This document shows positions 1-7,942 of a stretch of DNA of 37,470 bases, piece after piece. This DNA comes from an uncultured Eisenbergiella sp. (GTDB taxonomy: Bacteria > Bacillota > Clostridia > Lachnospirales > Lachnospiraceae), in NCBI GenBank assembly GCA_947631815.1, contig CANRMT010000015.1, positions 1 to 37,470 of the forward strand. The letters run 5' to 3'. A program made the translations under genes and the position numbers. A model generated the notes under the pieces. The model was given only the letters and a program-made list of their open reading frames with translations. It made no database searches and was not told the DNA's origin. How positions within the stretch are numbered: position 1 is the stretch's first letter; the number at the start of each line of letters is the position of its first letter.

Positions 1-48
1 CGCCCGCTGTATAATTACAAGGCGGGGAATGAATAAAAGTGATCGAGC

Positions 49-113
49 AAAAAGAGAGACGGATGCCGCTCCGCCCGGCGGTTATGCCGAGCCTGCTGCG
101 GGGGCTGTCTCTC
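49..113 (-). terminator. Probable terminator after the truncated toxin gene
   Basis: On the minus strand a 7-bp outer stem (GAGAGAC at 107-113 pairing with GTCTCTC at 54-60) closes a GC-rich, internally structured loop and is followed by TTTTT (plus 49-53). It begins just after the stop of the toxin gene at 115, so it probably ends the toxin-antitoxin transcript. The large structured loop makes it less typical than a simple hairpin. Confidence 0.55.
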
Positions 114-114
114 C

Positions 115-399
115 TTATTCCCCAACCTGCTTTAGACACAGGTCGATCAACGACGGCTTTATATAGATATTCTCCTCAACCAGCTTCTCAAGAACCGGCC
201 TCAACGCGGGAATATAGCCACATTGTTTGGCCCTGATGAGAACTCCCAACGTCCCGGTAACGGGAAGACCCAGGTATTTCGCATGCTTCTTCGCGTTCAG
301 ATCATCAATGATGACTGTCCGCTTTTTTTGAAGGATATCCAGATTCCCGGTCCGGCAAAGTGCGATCAAAGGCGTAGTATTTACGATCACCTTATGCAT
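115..399 (-). pseudogene. DUF3368 (PIN-like) toxin, internally deleted
   Basis: The 94-residue product matches both ends of the DUF3368 family, the PIN-like nuclease partner of UPF0175 antitoxins. The N-terminus (VNTTPLIAL near residue 7) is followed almost at once by the C-terminal half (IDDLNAKKHAKYLGLPVTGTL). Family members are about 155-160 aa, so roughly 60 central residues are missing, in frame. The lost stretch normally carries acidic residues expected at a PIN metal site, so nuclease activity is doubtful. It is the second gene of the pair and its start overlaps the end of the upstream antitoxin by 8 bp. The family call is from recall of conserved motifs; inactivity is inferred. A mini-protein that still binds the antitoxin cannot be excluded. 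Confidence 0.7.
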
Positions 400-646
400 T
401 CGCCAATTCCTCCAGGAACTCTTCCTCCGATCCGTAGCCGAATATGGACACTCCGTTCACGCCGAGAAACCTTATAAATTCATCTTTATTCATTCCCGCT
501 ATACTGGCACAATACCCTAAAGATACTTTTTTATGGGTATACAGATCAAGCGCCAGCATCTCCTGGATATATTTCTTTAGAGCACCTCTGTCTTCGTGAA
601 GGTCCAATAACACTTCCTCCGGAACGTCTATCGTAACGCTGCACAT
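392..646 (-). CDS. UPF0175 family antitoxin
   Basis: This 84-residue protein has the features of the UPF0175 antitoxin family: an N-terminal strand (VTIDVPEEVL), a helix, then a short helix-turn-helix-like part (LGYCASIAGMNKDEFIRFLGVNGVS). Its length is normal, so it appears intact while its partner toxin is not. An AAGGAGG ribosome binding site lies about 9 nt before the ATG. It is the promoter-proximal gene of the two-gene unit and would be expected to neutralise the toxin and repress its own promoter, as in other type II systems; nothing here proves that. Confidence 0.8.
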   Translation of the reverse strand: MCSVTIDVPEEVLLDLHEDRGALKKYIQEMLALDLYTHKKVSLGYCASIAGMNKDEFIRFLGVNGVSIFGYGSEEEFLEELANA

Positions 647-702
647 ATCCGCCGCCTCCTTACTGCCGCATCGATCCAGTCTTCTCCATGCTTCGTATAT
701 TT

Positions 703-731
703 ATTATATGTAATCCCAGCAAAATAATCAA
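703..731 (-). promoter_or_regulatory. Promoter of the toxin-antitoxin pair
   Basis: The minus strand reads TTGATT, 17 nt, TATAAT, a near-consensus SigA-type promoter, about 57 nt upstream of the antitoxin ATG at 646. Confidence 0.7.
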
Positions 732-799
732 TCACTTTATCCGCCGTCCTGACCTGGTCTATCCTATATATGTATATGCTGCCTTCATTTTTGAGCATC

Positions 800-829
800 A
801 AAAAACCCGACAGATCATCTCTGCCGGGT
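800..829 (-). terminator. Terminator of the tRNA-Gln gene
   Basis: A 10-bp stem (805-814 with 820-829, one G-U pair, 5-nt loop) followed on the minus strand by a run of T (plus 800-805), starting 10 nt after the tRNA 3' end. It is a standard intrinsic terminator for a single-tRNA transcript. Confidence 0.9.
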
Positions 830-837
830 CCTTTTCG

Positions 838-909
838 CAGGGCTACCAGGATTCGAACCTGGAAATGACGGAGTCAGAGTCCGTTGCCTTACCGTTTGGC
901 GATAGCCCT
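838..909 (-). tRNA. tRNA-Gln, anticodon CUG
   Basis: The minus strand folds as a tRNA. A 7-bp acceptor stem (903-909 with 839-845) has a G discriminator at 838, as usual for tRNA-Gln. The anticodon stem carries the loop CTCTGAC, giving anticodon CUG that reads CAG, and the T-arm contains GGTTCGAATCC. The 3' CCA is not encoded (GCGA follows), so it must be added after transcription. The gene has its own promoter and terminator. It lies between the TA pair and the glutamine synthetase gene; the shared link to glutamine may be coincidence. Confidence 0.93.
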
Positions 910-955
910 AAACGCATTCCGGGACGCTTTTCCAGCTTTCCCTTCGCACTTGATA

Positions 956-984
956 ACTATACCAAAAAGCCCGGTAAAATGCAA
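956..984 (-). promoter_or_regulatory. Promoter of tRNA-Gln
   Basis: The minus strand reads TTGCAT, 17 nt, TATAGT. The -10 box is about 47 nt upstream of the mature tRNA 5' end, leaving a leader of about 40 nt for RNase P to remove. The tRNA is therefore probably transcribed independently of the glutamine synthetase gene. Confidence 0.7.
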
Positions 985-1030
985 GCACTTTTTTTGCTTT
1001 TCCCAACTTTTTCGCTCTGCCTCTCGGCGG

Positions 1031-1260
1031 TCTGCCCGCCTTCTATAAAGAGCCCCGCCGGAGCGCGCCGCCTGCCGCCGATGGGTATCCCATTTTCCCG
1101 GACCGTTAGAAAAACGCCGGTGCTTAGCAAAGCGAGCCCATCGGGCGAAGCTGAGCTTAGCACCGCTGCGTTTTTCTCGAGCGCGAGCGTGTCCGGAAAA
1201 GGGATACCCATCGGCGGCAGGCGGCGCGCTCCGGCGGGGCTCTTTATAGAAGGCGGCAGA
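1031..1260. repeat. 230-bp near-perfect palindrome
   Basis: The left arm from 1031 pairs with the right arm ending at 1260. 1031-1036 pairs with 1255-1260, one C is bulged at 1037, then 1038-1091 pairs with 1201-1254 without a mismatch (54 bp, very GC-rich). Pairing continues imperfectly through shared blocks (GGAC, AGAAAAACG, CGGTGCT) to a centre near 1131-1155. It fills most of the 363-bp gene-free gap between glutamine synthetase (stop at 1274) and the tRNA-Gln promoter. No protein signature is seen. It could be a large terminator or mRNA 3'-end structure for glutamine synthetase, or a mobile palindromic (MITE-like) element; no clear target duplication is visible. Confidence 0.9.
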
Positions 1261-1273
1261 TGGCCGCTTTTCC

Positions 1274-3397
1274 TTACACCTCAAACAGCAGGTCTGAATA
1301 TACCGGCACCGGCCAGTATTCCCGGTCCACCTTGGTCTCCAGCGAATCGATGGGCGCGCGCAGCGCGGTCATCGCGGGCACGACGGTGTCCCGGTAGAAG
1401 AAAGCCTGGCGCTTCACATCTCCCGCGATCCCCTGACCTTCCTTGTCCTTCCACTTCAGGTCCTCCAGCGCGCCGGACGCAGAGCCCAGCAGTTCGCTGA
1501 TGTCCCGCAGGAGCGCGGACGAGACGGAGGTGTCCGCACCCGCCGCTTTCGCGGCATTGACCGTGTCCGCCAGGCTCTTCGTATAGCGGATCACAGCGGG
1601 CAGAAGCTCCCGGGAGGCCATGTCGATCATCGTGCGCGCTTCGATATGTATGGTCTTCACATAGGTTTCGTAGAGGATCTCCTTGCGGGATTCCAGCTCC
1701 GCCCGGTTGTAGATGCCGAAGCGCTCATACAGGCGGATCGCCTTCTCCGTGGTCAGCGCCTCGATGGAATCGATCATGCTCTTCAGGTTGGGAAGGCCGC
1801 GCCGCTTCGCCTCCCGGATCCAGGCGTCGGAATAACCGTCGCCGTTGAACACGATGCGGCGGTGCTTCGTCATATATTCCTTGATCAGATCGTGCACCGC
1901 GGCCTCGCGGTTCTCCTCCCCGGCCGCCTCGATCCGGTCCGCCGCCTCGCAGAACGCCTCCGCCACGATGGCGTTGATGGTGGTGGTAGGGCTGCCGATG
2001 GAATCGGAGGAGCCTACCATGCGGAATTCAAATTTGTTCCCGGTAAAGGCGAAGGGGGACGTGCGGTTGCGGTCCGTGGCGTCCATATGGAGATCCGGCA
2101 CGGTAGAAACGCCGGTATGCAGCGTGGAGCCCTCCAGCAGGCTGCGCGCTTCGCCGGTCTCCACCAGCTGACGCATCACGTCCTCCAGCTGGGAACCGAG
2201 GAACACGGACACGATGGCCGGAGGCGCCTCGCTGGTGCCCAGGCGCAGATCGTTGCCGACATTTGACGCGCTCCTGCGCAGCAGGTCCGCATGAGTATCC
2301 ACCGCCTTGACGATGCAGGCCAATATCAGCAAAAACTGGACATTTTCATTGGGGGTCTCCCCCGGATCCAGCAGATTGACGCCCGTATCCGTGCTGATGG
2401 ACCAGTTGTCATGCTTGCCGGAACCGTTGACGCCGGCAAAGGGCTTCTCGTGCAGCAGACAGCGCAGATTGTGCCGCTCCGCCACCTTTTTCATGGTCTC
2501 CATCACCAGCTGGTTATGGTCCATGGCGATATTGGCGGTCTCATAGACCGGCGCCAGCTCATGCTGTGCCGGGGCCACCTCGTTGTGCTGGGTCTTTGCG
2601 GTCACGCCCAGCTTCCAGAGCTCCACGTTCAGGTCCTTCATGAAGGCGCCCACCCGCTCACGGATCACGCCGAAATAATGATCCTCCAGCTCCTGCCCCT
2701 TGGGCGCGGGCGCGCCGAACAGCGTCCGCCCGGAAAAGATCAGGTCCTTGCGTTTCAGATATTTGCCGCGGTCGATGAGAAAGTATTCCTGCTCCGCGCC
2801 CACGGACGGAATGACCTTCGACGCCGCCGTATCGGGATCGAACAGACGGACCAGGCGCATGGCCTGCTGGGACAGCGCCTCCATGGAACGCAGCAGCGGC
2901 GTCTTTTTATCCAGCGCCTCCCCTTTATAGGAGCAGAAAGCGGTGGGCACGCACAGGATCACGCCGGTGGCGTCTTCCTTCAGAAAGGCCGGGGACGTGA
3001 TATCCCAGACCGTATATCCTCTGGCTTCAAAGGTAGAGCGCAGGCCGCCGGACGGGAAAGAGGACGCGTCCGCTTCTCCCCGGATCAACTCTTTGCCGGA
3101 AAAATCCATGAGCATCCGCCCGCTCTCGTCCGGATGGGTCACGAAGGAATCGTGCTTTTCCGCCGTGATGCCGGTCAGCGGCTGAAACCAGTGGGTATAA
3201 TGGGTCGCGCCGTTCTCCACGGCCCAGTCCTTCATGGCCTTGGCCACCACGTCCGCTGCGGCGGGGGAGAGCTGGCCGCCGTGCTCCATGACGCGCACCA
3301 CTTCCTCATAGGCCTTCCGGGGCAGACACTCCTTCATTTTCCCCAGCGTGAACACATTCCGGGCAAACAATTTTTCCACGTTCAAAACTTCCTGCAT
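1274..3397 (-). CDS. glnN: Glutamine synthetase, type III (GlnN)
   Basis: It makes glutamine from glutamate, ammonia and ATP in the cytosol, the main ammonia-assimilation step. The 707-aa length is that of the large GSIII family (about 700 aa), not of GSI or GSII (about 350-470). Visible family motifs include VGAEQEYFLID near residue 199, NEVAPAQHELAPVYE near 272 and GVNGSGKHDNWSIST near 322, which form the glutamate/metal and ATP site. The ATG at 3397 is chosen because AAGGA lies 8 nt upstream and the protein then begins MQEVLNVEKLF as in the family; the frame stays open further upstream but that part has no family similarity. The gene is alone between the U32 gene (170-bp gap) and the large palindrome. 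No glutamine riboswitch or GlnR site was recognised upstream. Confidence 0.95.
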   Translation of the reverse strand: MQEVLNVEKLFARNVFTLGKMKECLPRKAYEEVVRVMEHGGQLSPAAADVVAKAMKDWAVENGATHYTHWFQPLTGITAEKHDSFVTHPDESGRMLMDFSGKELIRGEADASSFPSGGLRSTFEARGYTVWDITSPAFLKEDATGVILCVPTAFCSYKGEALDKKTPLLRSMEALSQQAMRLVRLFDPDTAASKVIPSVGAEQEYFLIDRGKYLKRKDLIFSGRTLFGAPAPKGQELEDHYFGVIRERVGAFMKDLNVELWKLGVTAKTQHNEVAPAQHELAPVYETANIAMDHNQLVMETMKKVAERHNLRCLLHEKPFAGVNGSGKHDNWSISTDTGVNLLDPGETPNENVQFLLILACIVKAVDTHADLLRRSASNVGNDLRLGTSEAPPAIVSVFLGSQLEDVMRQLVETGEARSLLEGSTLHTGVSTVPDLHMDATDRNRTSPFAFTGNKFEFRMVGSSDSIGSPTTTINAIVAEAFCEAADRIEAAGEENREAAVHDLIKEYMTKHRRIVFNGDGYSDAWIREAKRRGLPNLKSMIDSIEALTTEKAIRLYERFGIYNRAELESRKEILYETYVKTIHIEARTMIDMASRELLPAVIRYTKSLADTVNAAKAAGADTSVSSALLRDISELLGSASGALEDLKWKDKEGQGIAGDVKRQAFFYRDTVVPAMTALRAPIDSLETKVDREYWPVPVYSDLLFEV

Positions 3398-3567
3398 GTC
3401 CGTATCCTTTCCAGAATCATCGTATCCCGTGCGCGGCGCGCCCTGCGGAGCGCACACATCCGCATCCCCCGTATCCTGTCCCGCGCGGCGCGCCGTTCTC
3501 CGCAGCCAGGGGCAGCAGCTGCGGACCTCCTGGAGGGCATCCTGTCCCGCATGATACGGCCGTTCCC

Positions 3568-4827
3568 TCAGACCCCGGCCTTTTTCATCCGGAGAATATC
3601 GCCCGCCTCGGCCCCGCCGGAAAGCGTCAGCCAAAGGAGCTGCTTGGGATGGGGCGCGCTCTCCATGGCGTTTCCCGCCGCGTCCTCTATTTTTCCCACC
3701 GTCACCGGGCAGTCCCGCCCGTCCGGCTTCATCACTTCGATCCGATCGCCGACGAAAAAGCGGTTGCGCTGTTCGATCCGCGCCCGTCCCCTTCCGTCCG
3801 TTTCATATACCGTTCCCAGATAGATATAGTCGTTGATGTAGGTGCTCTCGCCGTAGATCTGCGCGCGCTCATCCGGTCTGCCGAAGAAAAATCCCGTGTC
3901 GTACTGCCGGTGCGTGCATTTGCGGACCTCCTGCTCGTACCAGTCCAGGTTGGACCGGTAAAGCGCCTCCGATTCCAGGCAGTCATCGATGGCCTTTCTG
4001 TAGGCCCGCGCCACCGTCGCCGCATACAGCGCGGTCTTCATCCGGCCCTCCACCTTGAAGCTGTCGATCCCGGCTTCCAAAAGCTCCGGGATATGCCCGA
4101 TCATGCAGAGATCCTTTGAATTGAACAGAAAAGTCCCCCGGTCATTCTCATAGACCGGCATGTATTCCCCGGGCCTGGTCTCCTCCGCCACCGCGTACCT
4201 CCAGCGGCAGGGATGCGTACATTCCCCCAGATTGGCGTCCCTTCCCGCCAGATAGCTGCTCAGCAGGCACCTGCCGGAATAGGAAACGCACATGGCCCCG
4301 TGGATGAAGCTCTCGATCTCCATCTCTGCCGGGATCTTTTCCCGGATCCGGCGGATCTCCTCCAGGGAAAGCTCTCTGGCGCTGACCGCCCGCTTCGCGC
4401 CCAGCCCATACCAGAACAGATAGGTCCCGTAATTGGTATTATTGGCCTGGGTGGAAATATGGAATTCCGCATCGGGCCACACCCGCTTCGCCAGCGCGAA
4501 CAGCCCCGGATCCGATACGATCAGCGCGTCGGGCCGGGCAGTCGTTCTGTCCGCGGCCCTCAGATCCCGCAGTGTCTCAAAGTACCCCTCTGCCTCCTCC
4601 AGATCGCGGTTGTGCGCCAGGATGTTGGCGGTCACATAGACCTTTTTCCCCCGTTCATGGGCGAAGCGGATGCCCTCCGCCATTTCCGCCGGTGTGAAGT
4701 TTTTCGCCTTCGCCCGCAGTCCGAAGGCCTCTCCGCCGATATAGACAGCGTCCGCCCCGTAGCGCACCGCCGTCCGCAGCACCTCCGGACCGGATGCCGG
4801 GAGGAGCAGTTCCGGTTTTTTTCTCAT
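3568..4827 (-). CDS. U32 family protein, TrhP-like tRNA uridine-34 hydroxylation protein
   Basis: A U32 'peptidase' family protein of 419 aa, the length of B. subtilis YrrO. Those relatives (YegQ/TrhP, YrrN/YrrO) are not known to act as proteases here but make 5-hydroxyuridine at wobble position 34 of tRNA, using prephenate. The N-terminus (ELLLPASG, then GADAVYIGGEAFGLRA) and four cysteines at residues 180, 187, 203 and 207, in the iron-sulfur cluster position, are present. The ATG at 4827 overlaps the stop of the upstream methyltransferase as ATGA; an ATG at 4836 is also possible. The TrmR-like methyltransferase immediately upstream would act on the product, which supports the tRNA role over a peptidase. 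B. subtilis has two U32 paralogues in this place; only one is here. Confidence 0.85.
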   Translation of the reverse strand: MRKKPELLLPASGPEVLRTAVRYGADAVYIGGEAFGLRAKAKNFTPAEMAEGIRFAHERGKKVYVTANILAHNRDLEEAEGYFETLRDLRAADRTTARPDALIVSDPGLFALAKRVWPDAEFHISTQANNTNYGTYLFWYGLGAKRAVSARELSLEEIRRIREKIPAEMEIESFIHGAMCVSYSGRCLLSSYLAGRDANLGECTHPCRWRYAVAEETRPGEYMPVYENDRGTFLFNSKDLCMIGHIPELLEAGIDSFKVEGRMKTALYAATVARAYRKAIDDCLESEALYRSNLDWYEQEVRKCTHRQYDTGFFFGRPDERAQIYGESTYINDYIYLGTVYETDGRGRARIEQRNRFFVGDRIEVMKPDGRDCPVTVGKIEDAAGNAMESAPHPKQLLWLTLSGGAEAGDILRMKKAGV

Positions 4828-5489
4828 GCTTTCCATTTTTCCGCGTCTTCGCCCAGCCGCACGCTCACCGTCATGCCGTCTCCCATCGGAAGGATCAGCG
4901 TCTCCAGACGGGGATCGTGCTTCAGCGCATATAAGTACTCCCGCATCCTCGCGTGGATCGTGCGGTCCCGCCGCCGCACTGCATAGCGGGATTCCAAAAT
5001 GTCCCCGTCCCGCAGCACATTGTCCGAGACCAGCAGACCGCCGGGACACAAAAGGCGCAGCATCTCGGGCAGAAAATGGAGATACTGCCCTTTCGCCGCG
5101 TCCATGAATATAAGATCAAAAGAAGGCTCCAGCGCCGGAAGGAGCTGCGCCGCATCCCCTTCCAGCAGCGTGATCCGCGCTTCTCTGCCGGATTCCCGGA
5201 AATTCCGCTTCGCCTCCGGGATCCGCTTTTCATACTTTTCGACCGTCGTGATGCGGCCGACCTCCGGCATGTATTCGCTCATGAAAAGCGCCGAATACCC
5301 CACGCCGGTCCCCACCTCCAGGATGGATGAGGGCCGCTTCGTGCGGATCAGGAAGCGCAGCAGGCTCTCCGCCTCCGTCCGGATGACGGGCACGCCCGCT
5401 TCTCTGGCCCGGCGCTTCACATCGGCCAGCCAGGACGGGATATCCTCCTCCATCGAATGCAGAAACACCCTCAGCCTTTCCGCATCCAT
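4824..5489 (-). CDS. trmR: O-methyltransferase, TrmR-like (tRNA 5-hydroxyuridine methyltransferase)
   Basis: A class I SAM-dependent O-methyltransferase of about 221 aa in the YrrM family. The SAM-binding motif ILEVGTGVGYSALF, the acidic loop FDLIFMDAAKGQY and LLVSDNVL are all present. B. subtilis YrrM (TrmR) methylates 5-hydroxyuridine to 5-methoxyuridine at tRNA position 34. The next gene down is the U32 hydroxylation protein, the same pairing as yrrM-yrrN-yrrO, so the same role is inferred. The ATG at 5489 overlaps the stop of the MltG-like gene (TGATG), with GAGGAAGAG just upstream; a GTG one codon earlier is the alternative. Expect tight co-translation with both neighbours. The generic family name would be catechol-like O-methyltransferase; context favours tRNA. 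Confidence 0.85.
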   Translation of the reverse strand: MDAERLRVFLHSMEEDIPSWLADVKRRAREAGVPVIRTEAESLLRFLIRTKRPSSILEVGTGVGYSALFMSEYMPEVGRITTVEKYEKRIPEAKRNFRESGREARITLLEGDAAQLLPALEPSFDLIFMDAAKGQYLHFLPEMLRLLCPGGLLVSDNVLRDGDILESRYAVRRRDRTIHARMREYLYALKHDPRLETLILPMGDGMTVSVRLGEDAEKWKA

Positions 5490-5908
5490 CACTGCTCTTC
5501 CTCGCCGTTCCCGGCCAGAATGTCCATCATCTCATCCGGCGTCATGGCGGTGGAGAGCTTGTAGGTGCCCTCCTGAAATCCGTCCTCCGCGTAATTGGAA
5601 AGCAGCTCCTGAAGGCGGAACAGCGTCGCGTCCCGGATCAAACCGTTCTGATACAGGATCTCCGCGATCCCCTCGAAGTCCTTGCCGTCCGCGACCATGA
5701 CCACGATCTCCTGCCCCGGCTCCTCCGACATGGGAGGCTCCCCGAAGATCCGGATCCCGTACTGATAGGCCAGAACGGAGCCGCGGTAGATCAGCATGGC
5801 CGCCACCACCACGAACACCGTATTGAAAATCGTCCCTATGGCCCTTCCCGCGAAGCTGCCGCCGGAATTCGGCGGGCCCGCTCTTCTTCGCCTTTTCCGA
5901 TCACTCAA
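5489..5908 (-). CDS. Short membrane protein, MltG/YceG-like N-terminal part only
   Basis: A protein of about 139 aa with a basic start, one membrane segment (about residues 20-45, AIGTIFNTVFVVVAAMLIYRG) and an extracellular part with a LysM-like stretch (VMVADGKDFEGIAEILYQNGLI). This resembles the first part of the endolytic transglycosylase MltG (YceG/YrrL). Full MltG is about 340-380 aa; the catalytic domain is absent and the reading frame ends cleanly, so this looks like a short form rather than a fresh truncation. B. subtilis has yrrL at the same place, just before yrrM, which supports the homology. TTG at 5908 with GGAGG 9 nt upstream is the best start; TTG at 5914 is possible. The function is unknown and it is unlikely to cut glycan strands by itself. 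Confidence 0.7.
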   Translation of the reverse strand: MSDRKRRRRAGPPNSGGSFAGRAIGTIFNTVFVVVAAMLIYRGSVLAYQYGIRIFGEPPMSEEPGQEIVVMVADGKDFEGIAEILYQNGLIRDATLFRLQELLSNYAEDGFQEGTYKLSTAMTPDEMMDILAGNGEEEQ

Positions 5909-6227
5909 AATCAACCGCCTCCAGTATCTGCTGGTTAATATCCTGTATCATCCTGCAAAAGTCCAGTTCCGCGCTCAGGAACGGCTCCACCAGCGCATTG
6001 CTGCGGAACTCCTCGTATCTGCTCGTGAATTCGTCCACCTTATCAAACAGCTCATCCGATGTGCTGGAATGCTGCAGCATATAATTCTCTCTCCGGAACT
6101 CGTCGATCTGCCTCTTTAAGTCCGGATGTTCCCGCATCACCGTGTTCTGCCTGTCATATTCCCGGTATACCTCGGAATCGATGATGGCCACGATCAGTTC
6201 TTCCAGCGCTTTCTTCACTCTGTCCAT
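5901..6227 (-). CDS. YlbF/YmcA family protein
   Basis: 108 residues, almost wholly helical and charged, matching the YlbF/YmcA (former DUF964) family: an N-terminal helix with a tyrosine (VYREYDRQN), then HPDLKRQIDEFRRENY and a second long helix. In B. subtilis YlbF, YmcA and YaaT form a complex that works with RNase Y in mRNA maturation and affects sporulation, competence and biofilm formation. It sits directly downstream of the RNase J gene (25-bp gap), a fitting place for an RNA-decay accessory factor, but its partner here is not shown. Its end overlaps the start region of the MltG-like gene. Confidence 0.8.
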   Translation of the reverse strand: MDRVKKALEELIVAIIDSEVYREYDRQNTVMREHPDLKRQIDEFRRENYMLQHSSTSDELFDKVDEFTSRYEEFRSNALVEPFLSAELDFCRMIQDINQQILEAVDFE

Positions 6228-6252
6228 TTCCGTTCGTTCCTCTTCGGTATGC

Positions 6253-7932
6253 TCAGGTCTCCATGATGATCGGCAGGATCATCGGACGGCGCTTCGTCTT
6301 TTTCCAGATAAAATCGCTCAGCGCGTCCTTGATGGAGGTCTTGATCCGGCCCCAGTCCGTACAGCCTCTGGCCACGTTCGCCTCCATGACCCGTTCCATC
6401 AGCTCTCTCGCCTCATCCATCAGCTCATCCGATTCTTTTACATATACAAAGCCCCTGGAGACCAGATCCGGGCCGCTGACCACATGGCCCGTCACCCCGT
6501 CCAGCGCCACCACGACGATCAGGATGCCGTCCTCCGCCAGATGCTGGCGGTCCCGCAGGACCACATTGCCCACGTCGCCCACGCCCAGGCCGTCCACCAG
6601 GATCGCGCCCACCTGCACCTGGCCGGTGACCTCGGCGCTCTCCTCCGTCAGCTCCAGCACGTCGCCGGAACTGAGCATGAGCACATTTTCCTTCGGGATG
6701 CCCAGCTCCAGGGCGATCTCCGCCTGGGCCTTGCGGTGCTTGTATTCCCCATGCACGGGGATCGCGTAGCGCGGCTGCACCAGCGTATAGATCAGCTTGA
6801 TCTCCTCCTGACAGGCATGCCCGGAGACGTGGACATCCTGAAAGATCACCTCCGCCCCCTTGATCTCCAGCTCGTTGATGACCTTGGTCACGGCCTTCTC
6901 ATTGCCGGGGATGGGGTTGCTGGAAAAGATCACGGTATCGTTGGGTCCGATGGACACCTTCCGGTGCATCCCGGACGCCATGCGGCTCAGCGCCGCCATA
7001 TTCTCACCCTGGCTGCCCGTCGTGATGATGACGGTGCGGTCATCGGGATAATCCTTCAGCCGGTCGATCTCCACCAGCGTATTGTCCGGGATGCTGATGC
7101 AGCCCAGATTGATGGCCGTCTCGATGATGTTCACCATGCTGCGGCCTTCCACCACCACTTTCCGGCCGTACTTGTGGGCGGAATTGATGATCTGCTGCAC
7201 CCGGTCCACATTGGAGGCGAAGGTGGCGATGATCAGCCGGGAGCCCTGATGCTCGTGGAAAATGGTATCGAACGCGTGCCCCACGGTGCGCTCTGACTGG
7301 GTAAAGCCCTTGCGCTCGGCGTTGGTGGAATCGCACATCAGCGCCAGCACGCCCTTTTTGCCCAGCTCCGCAAAACGCTGCAGGTCGATCGCTTCTCCGA
7401 AGACGGGCGTATAATCCACCTTGAAATCCCCCGTATGGATCACCGTCCCAGCGGGGGAGTGGATCGCCAGCGCCGCCGCGTCCACGATGCTGTGGTTCGT
7501 CTTGATAAATTCGATCCGGAACTGTCCCAGATTCACGGACTGTCCGAATTTGATCACCTTTCGTGTGGTGCTCTCTAAAAGCTCATGCTCCTTTAGCTTG
7601 TTCTCGATCACTCCCATCGTCAGCCGCGTGGCATAGATGGGAACGTTCAGTTCCCGCAGTACATAGGGCAGCGCCCCGATATGGTCCTCGTGTCCGTGGG
7701 TGATCACGATCCCCAGCACCCGTTCCGCATTCTCGCGCAGATAGGTGATGTCCGGGATCACCAGATCGATCCCCAGCATATCGTCGTCCGGGAAGGAAAG
7801 CCCGCAGTCCACAACGACGATGCTGTCCTCGTACTCGAAGGCCGTAATGTTCATGCCGATCTGTTCCAGGCCCCCAAGCGGGATCACCTTTAAAGACGGC
7901 CCATCATGATTCACTTTTTTTGTCTTTCTCAC
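6253..7932 (-). CDS. rnj: Ribonuclease J
   Basis: A metallo-beta-lactamase/beta-CASP ribonuclease of 559 aa, like B. subtilis RNase J1 (555 aa). It degrades and processes mRNA and rRNA as a 5'-to-3' exonuclease, and can cut internally. The start LKVIPLGGLEQIGMN, the metal motif HGHEDH (residues 79-84), HTGDFK and the beta-CASP and C-terminal parts are present, ending in MILPIIMET. The start is GTG at 7932, with GAGAGG 7 nt upstream, placing it just after the DUF1292 stop; the open frame runs further upstream but only across that gene. Only one RNase J is in this window. Confidence 0.93.
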   Translation of the reverse strand: MRKTKKVNHDGPSLKVIPLGGLEQIGMNITAFEYEDSIVVVDCGLSFPDDDMLGIDLVIPDITYLRENAERVLGIVITHGHEDHIGALPYVLRELNVPIYATRLTMGVIENKLKEHELLESTTRKVIKFGQSVNLGQFRIEFIKTNHSIVDAAALAIHSPAGTVIHTGDFKVDYTPVFGEAIDLQRFAELGKKGVLALMCDSTNAERKGFTQSERTVGHAFDTIFHEHQGSRLIIATFASNVDRVQQIINSAHKYGRKVVVEGRSMVNIIETAINLGCISIPDNTLVEIDRLKDYPDDRTVIITTGSQGENMAALSRMASGMHRKVSIGPNDTVIFSSNPIPGNEKAVTKVINELEIKGAEVIFQDVHVSGHACQEEIKLIYTLVQPRYAIPVHGEYKHRKAQAEIALELGIPKENVLMLSSGDVLELTEESAEVTGQVQVGAILVDGLGVGDVGNVVLRDRQHLAEDGILIVVVALDGVTGHVVSGPDLVSRGFVYVKESDELMDEARELMERVMEANVARGCTDWGRIKTSIKDALSDFIWKKTKRRPMILPIIMET

Positions 7933-7942
7933 AAATAACCTC

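Noticed and set aside
889-1284. Small proteins in the tRNA-glutamine synthetase gap
   Set aside because: The open frames are the two arms of the palindrome and their flanks; the amino acid pattern is mirrored and no ribosome binding site is present.
3398-3567. Direct repeats in the gap before glutamine synthetase (GTATCC and GCGGCGCGCC blocks)
   Set aside because: The copies are short and irregular in a GC-rich 170-bp gap; they could arise by chance.
2291-3823. A 510-codon plus-strand frame opposite glutamine synthetase
   Set aside because: Antisense shadow of a well-supported gene, with no ribosome binding site and a low-complexity product.
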